Shown here: positions 6,794 to 8,648 of the stretch, in pieces
Layout: every line of letters starts with the position of its first letter
Position numbering within the stretch: position 1 is the stretch's first letter
Origin: Thermococcaceae archaeon
Lineage (GTDB): Archaea > Methanobacteriota_B > Thermococci > Thermococcales > Thermococcaceae
Direction of reading: 5' to 3'
Length of the DNA: 8,648 bases
Assembly (NCBI GenBank): GCA_027064745.1
Contig: JAMOPD010000280.1
Coordinates: 1-8,648, forward strand
Position numbers and translations under genes: made by a program
The notes under the pieces: model-generated
Database searches by the model: none
What the model was told of the DNA's origin: nothing
What the model saw: only the letters and a program-made list of their open reading frames with translations

Positions 6794-6964
6794 ATGGGTA
6801 AAAATCCCCCGGTTAATATCCACAAAAATAACCTCAAAGTATCCAGCAACCTCAGCACTGTGGAGAAGCTTAAATTAAAGCTTGCAGAGGCATACTATGG
6901 ACACGAAGACGTTTCCGATGAGGAGATAAGCTTTTATGAAAAGCTCTTGGCTGAGATGGAATGA
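6794..6964 (+). CDS. Small RelB-like antitoxin
   Basis: A 56-aa frame starts at the ATG at 6794, with GGTGA four bases upstream, and its stop overlaps the toxin start by ATGA. The protein begins MGKNPPVNIHKNNLKVSSNL, then carries two helical stretches, STVEKLKLKLAEAYYGHED and a second that ends FYEKLLAEME. There is no classical RHH ribbon, although residues 7-16 could form a short strand. Size, position directly before a RelE-type toxin, coupling and the palindrome on the promoter all argue for an antitoxin that wraps the toxin with its helices, as known for archaeal RelB. The identification rests on context more than on sequence. Confidence 0.75.
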   Translation: MGKNPPVNIHKNNLKVSSNLSTVEKLKLKLAEAYYGHEDVSDEEISFYEKLLAEME

Positions 6965-7278
6965 GTCCTAAACTAACCGTTTCTTATCATTCCGAAGCTA
7001 AGAAAGTTCTTGAGGAAATAATCAAACGGGATGATCCTACTGCTTATTCTGATATCGTGAAAGACATTCAAACACTCTCAGAAAAAGGCCTCTACCCCGG
7101 AGTTCTGCCCCGCAACAAGCTAAAGAAACTCCGCGGCCAAAAGAAAAACCCAAACCCATTCTGGAGACTAAGAGAAAGTGACTGGCGTGTTGTTTTCGCA
7201 ATTAAAGGAAATGAGATTAAAATCGTGTGGATTGGCCGCAAGGACGATGATATTTACAAGAAATTCACCCACCGGTAA
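6961..7278 (+). CDS. RelE/ParE-family toxin
   Basis: The 105-aa product has the RelE/ParE order: strand (KLTVSYH), two helices (about 11-22 and 26-42), then a four-stranded sheet carrying LKKLRG (55-59), PFWRLRESDWRVVFAI (66-81) and IKIVWIGRKDDDIYKK (86-101). The basic residues R69, R71 and R76 in the WRLRESDWRV segment correspond to the conserved LYRLRVGDYRV-type motif, and the GRKDDDIY end matches the usual HRKDVY ending except that histidine is replaced by glycine. RelE toxins cut mRNA in the ribosome, while ParE toxins act on gyrase; the sequence does not decide, though archaeal relatives studied are RelE-type. It is coupled to the small antitoxin in front. Such pairs help elements persist in a host. 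Confidence 0.82.
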   Translation: MSPKLTVSYHSEAKKVLEEIIKRDDPTAYSDIVKDIQTLSEKGLYPGVLPRNKLKKLRGQKKNPNPFWRLRESDWRVVFAIKGNEIKIVWIGRKDDDIYKKFTHR

Positions 7279-7280
7279 TC

Positions 7281-7332
7281 GCAAAATGTTTTAATACTTT
7301 CCAGACAATTTCTAAATTAGCTATTTGCTAAT
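7281..7332 (+). promoter_or_regulatory. Promoter and inverted repeat upstream of the AbrB-like gene
   Basis: GCAAAAT (BRE-like) and TTTTAATA (TATA-like, 7289-7296) predict a start near 7318-7320. An inverted repeat, ATTAGC (7316-7321) and GCTAAT (7327-7332) with five bases between, lies right on that start and upstream of the GGAGGT ribosome binding site (7341-7346). It would suit autoregulation by the AbrB-like product, but the arms are only six bases. Confidence 0.45.
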
Positions 7333-7353
7333 ACTGCCACGGAGGTCCACCCA

Positions 7354-7776
7354 ATGAGCGAAGACGCTAAAATCATCGAACCACTAGCGAAATGGCATCC
7401 AAAAGTATACATTAAAGGCAGAATTAGGCTAGTAAATAGTGAAAAAGGGGCTTTTAGACTTGAAGATGGAGACATTGTTAAATTGATCATCCGTAAAATC
7501 CAAATTGAGCCGTACAAGGTTTTAGGCAGGGCATACTTTGAAGGACTAATTGTTTCCGGAGGAAACATAACCATTCCTAAGAAGCTAATGGAGGAACTTG
7601 AGATTGAAGTTGGAGAAACAGTGGAAGTTCTGCTTGTTGGATTCAGTAGGTTAAGAGAAATGCTCCCGCCAGAACATTATGAAGTTCTAAAACGCTTGAA
7701 AAGAGATTCATATAAAATCATCAGCAAAGAAGAAGAGAAAGAAATACTGAATACTATTTCTTTTTCTGAACGCTGA
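7354..7776 (+). CDS. AbrB/SpoVT-like DNA-binding regulator
   Basis: The product is 140 aa from the ATG at 7354, with GGAGGT seven bases upstream. Residues about 62-96, FEGLIVSGGNITIPKKLMEE followed by LEIEVGETVEVLLVG, are a clear swapped-hairpin AbrB/MazE domain (NITIPKKL then G-E-TVEV). Residues about 18-49 (VYIKGRIRLVNSEKGAF, then EDGDIVKLIIRKI) are also strand-rich with an EDGDIV turn and may be a second, diverged hairpin, so one chain could supply a whole barrel. The C-terminal part (100-140) is helical and charged and could serve in oligomer formation or partner binding. No toxin gene follows it, so it is probably a stand-alone regulator and not a MazE antitoxin; pairing with the preceding toxin is unlikely since that has its own antitoxin. 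Confidence 0.75.
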   Translation: MSEDAKIIEPLAKWHPKVYIKGRIRLVNSEKGAFRLEDGDIVKLIIRKIQIEPYKVLGRAYFEGLIVSGGNITIPKKLMEELEIEVGETVEVLLVGFSRLREMLPPEHYEVLKRLKRDSYKIISKEEEKEILNTISFSER

Positions 7777-7812
7777 ATTATATATAGCTATAATTATTCT
7801 TCAGAAAAAGAA
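7758..7812. repeat. Long interrupted hairpin across the 3' end of the AbrB-like gene
   Basis: Outer arms TTCTTTTTCTGAA (7758-7770) and TTCAGAAAAAGAA (7800-7812) are perfect 13-base inverse copies. Inside, AATTATA (7776-7782) and TATAATT (7789-7795) form a further seven pairs around the loop TATAGC. The two stems are separated by a small 5/4 internal loop that contains the TGA stop. In RNA this would give about 20 pairs. It may end or stabilise the abrB-like transcript. Confidence 0.6.
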
Positions 7813-7830
7813 GAAAGGAAAGAGCATGTT

Positions 7831-7941
7831 ATGGTATACTGAGCTGTCTCAGAGTTTCCTCTGGCATGTTTGTTTTGTGATATCATAAATTACGAGAATT
7901 TACTATCACTGATAGTTTTTACATGGCTTTCGTGATACCAT
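7831..7941. promoter_or_regulatory. Cluster of palindromic motifs in the 280-base regulatory region
   Basis: No gene is visible between 7777 and 8055. This part holds ATGGTATACT (7831-7840), two overlapping small hairpins sharing the CAG at 7850-7852, GTGATATCAT (7877-7886), ACTATC/GATAGT around three bases (7902-7916) and GTGATACCATAAAA (7932-7945). The GTGATAYCATAAA copies start exactly 55 bases apart. They look like binding sites for one or more repressors of the element; the proteins are unknown. Confidence 0.4.
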
Positions 7942-7951
7942 AAAATCCTCA

Positions 7952-8042
7952 GAACAATATTCTTGTTCATTTGTATCCAACTGTTCACACAAAGCTTATA
8001 TACTATTTGCACAATAATTTTGTTCGAACAAAAATCTTGTTC
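7952..8042. promoter_or_regulatory. Array of GAACA operators around a promoter for the 57-aa regulator gene
   Basis: GAACAA-N5-TTGTTC occurs twice with the same spacing, at 7952-7968 and 8026-8042, and a lone TGTTC lies at 7982-7986. At 8018-8033 the perfect palindrome TTTTGTTCGAACAAAA overlaps the second copy. Between the two copies is a good BRE/TATA, ACAAAGCTTATATACT (7989-8004), predicting a start near 8024-8028, inside the second operator. The arrangement is that of a self-repressed promoter with one site upstream and one over the start. Confidence 0.6.
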
Positions 8043-8055
8043 AAAGGTGATAACC

Positions 8056-8229
8056 ATGAGAAGGCCGGGTCGACCACGCAAATATAAGGGTGCTGTAAAA
8101 AGAATTGGATTTGAGCTTCCTTATGACAAATATGCAGAAATGGAGAAAGCTCGTGGTTCTATGCCATGGGGTGATTTCTTTATTGAGTTGTTTGAATTTG
8201 CCAAGGCTCATGGCAGGTTCTCCACATGA
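8056..8229 (+). CDS. 57-aa AT-hook-like plus ribbon-helix-helix DNA-binding protein
   Basis: The ATG at 8056 follows AAAGGTGAT (8043-8051) by four bases and lies downstream of the TATA/GAACA promoter; an in-frame ATG far upstream at 7963 would place the TATA box inside the coding region and is not credible. Residues 2-9 (RRPGRPRK) are an AT-hook-like basic tail that can enter the minor groove of AT-rich DNA. Residues 13-21 (AVKRIGFEL) form the likely RHH strand, 22-33 helix one and 37-51 (PWGDFFIELFEFAKA) helix two. The protein is most likely the repressor that binds the GAACA boxes beside it, acting as a control switch for the element. It is very short for a complete regulator but intact, with stop TGA at 8227. 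Confidence 0.75.
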   Translation: MRRPGRPRKYKGAVKRIGFELPYDKYAEMEKARGSMPWGDFFIELFEFAKAHGRFST

Positions 8230-8318
8230 CTAATTTAGTTGAGGGATAGCAATGGCAAGGCGAGGAGATTGCCCTGCCACTTGAAAGGAATGCTCTGAAA
8301 GTAGATCTATGGAAGGAG

Positions 8319-8555
8319 ATGAAGGCCTCCCGCGACGCCTGGAGGGCCGCATACATGAACCTCGCAAGGCAGGTGGCGAAGGCTACCGACCTGGCATTGA
8401 AGATCAACCCCAATGCAAAGCTCTACAACAAGACCAAAATGGACCTCTATGACAAGAGCGGAAAGAGGAAGATAGCGAGCATTGACGATGCAAGCGGCTT
8501 AACTTGGGGCGGCCTGCTTAAGAAGTCCGACTTTGACAGAGAATTTGAGGAGTGA
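8319..8555 (+). CDS. Small helical element protein, probably frameshifted near its true start
   Basis: The frame from the ATG at 8319 encodes 78 aa, but it stays open to 8250 and the extra residues (GEEIALPLERNALKVDLWKE) read like real protein with no start codon among them. An ATG at 8252 with a good ribosome binding site, GAGGGAT (8241-8247), sits one frame off and stops after ten codons. Removing one base near 8261 would join them into a protein of about 100 aa starting MAREEIALPL. The body is helical and basic (ASRDAWRAAYMNLARQVAKA), followed by NPNAKLYNK and a C-terminal half with KSGKRKIASIDDASGLTWGG. I do not recognise the family. It is GC-richer than the cargo before it and is followed by another gene after five bases, so it may be the first gene of the element's core operon. 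Confidence 0.6.
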   Translation: MKASRDAWRAAYMNLARQVAKATDLALKINPNAKLYNKTKMDLYDKSGKRKIASIDDASGLTWGGLLKKSDFDREFEE

Positions 8556-8560
8556 TTAGA

Positions 8561-8648
8561 ATGGAAGAAATCAACATAGGACCAACAGCAGTCCCAATAC
8601 CGGACAAGAGAGAGGACAACAGCCCTAAAAAGAGCGCGCAGGCCTCAA
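8561..8648 (+). CDS. Start of an unidentified element gene, cut by the window end
   Basis: An ATG at 8561 is preceded at four bases by GAGGAGTGAT (8547-8556), which overlaps the stop of the previous gene. The 29 residues present, beginning MEEINIGPTAVPIPDKREDN and continuing with a polar, lysine- and serine-rich stretch, are probably a disordered N-terminal tail. The frame is open to the last base. Function cannot be told. Confidence 0.6.
   Translation, partial: MEEINIGPTAVPIPDKREDNSPKKSAQAS

Larger units (their letters stand above)
3520..8648. mobile_element. Integrated virus- or plasmid-like element (left end; right end outside the window)
   Basis: The left boundary is the tRNA-Gly remnant. 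Polarity fixes the inside: in SSV-type integration the integrase gene is cut at the att core, the remnant tRNA 3' half carries int(C) on one side, and int(N) abuts the restored full tRNA on the other. Because int(C) runs rightward from the core, the element is to the right. Supporting signs are the many small DNA-binding proteins, a toxin-antitoxin pair, AT-rich cargo and a final GC-richer gene pair. No second copy of the core is present before 8648. Thermococcales carry several such elements (pT26-2-related and TKV-type), and this may be one, but no signature core gene is complete enough here to decide. Confidence 0.8.

Noticed and set aside
6684..6878. 64-aa frame across the flippase end and antitoxin start
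   Set aside because: It overlaps two better-supported genes and covers the TATA box and palindrome; no ribosome binding site.
6961..7776. RelE-like toxin and AbrB-like protein as a toxin-antitoxin pair
   Set aside because: The toxin already has a coupled antitoxin upstream, and the AbrB-like gene has its own promoter 75 bases downstream.
7826..7888. 20-codon frame starting at ATG 7826 in the regulatory region
   Set aside because: Too short, weak ribosome binding site, and it runs through the palindromic motifs.
7903..7915. Engineered tet operator
   Set aside because: Only the 13-base palindromic core matches, the usual outer bases differ, and nothing around it is vector-like.
7963..8055. 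N-terminal extension of the 57-aa regulator from the ATG at 7963
   Set aside because: It would run through the promoter and operators and adds a cysteine-rich stretch unlike the rest; the ATG at 8056 has a strong ribosome binding site.

Overview
The window looks like a hyperthermophilic euryarchaeon of the Thermococcales (Thermococcus/Pyrococcus type). The pointers are archaeal BRE/TATA-like promoters, strong GGTGAT/GGAGG ribosome binding sites, a tetraether lipid synthase-like radical SAM protein, a Tfx-type regulator, and an SSV-type integrase gene that begins inside a tRNA remnant. Family names come from reading motifs by eye; no search was run.

Bases 1 to about 3520 appear to be host chromosome. 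In order they hold the 3' part of a tetraether synthase-like gene (+), a small conserved protein (+), a convergent beta-propeller-like gene probably of the DUF2139 family (-), a roughly 300-base spacer, and a Tfx-family DNA-binding regulator (-).

At 3520-3564 lies the antisense 3' part of a tRNA-Gly (anticodon UCC), from the CCA end to the anticodon loop, with no 5' half attached. The C-terminal part of a tyrosine recombinase, int(C), is read straight out of it. This is the left border (att site) of an integrated virus- or plasmid-like element. The polarity predicts that int(N) and the intact tRNA-Gly lie to the right, beyond the window, so 3520-8648 is all element.

The element begins with a tightly coupled gene string: int(C), an 89-aa membrane-anchored protein, a 68-aa ribbon-helix-helix (RHH) protein, a 495-aa multi-spanning GT-C-like glycosyltransferase and a 125-aa ArnE/SMR-like putative lipid-sugar flippase. 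Four-base ATGA overlaps join three of the four junctions. The last two genes form a plausible cargo module for modifying the cell surface. Next come a RelBE-type toxin-antitoxin pair with a palindromic operator on its promoter, an AbrB-like regulator whose 3' end lies in a long hairpin, and a 280-base regulatory region rich in palindromes. That region ends in an array of GAACA boxes around the promoter of a 57-aa protein combining an AT-hook-like tail with an RHH fold. The window ends in a GC-richer gene pair, probably the start of the element's core genes; the first seems to have a frameshift near its start.

From about 4390 to 8240 the element is visibly more AT-rich than the host, int(C) and the last 400 bases, which suggests cargo placed between integrase and core.
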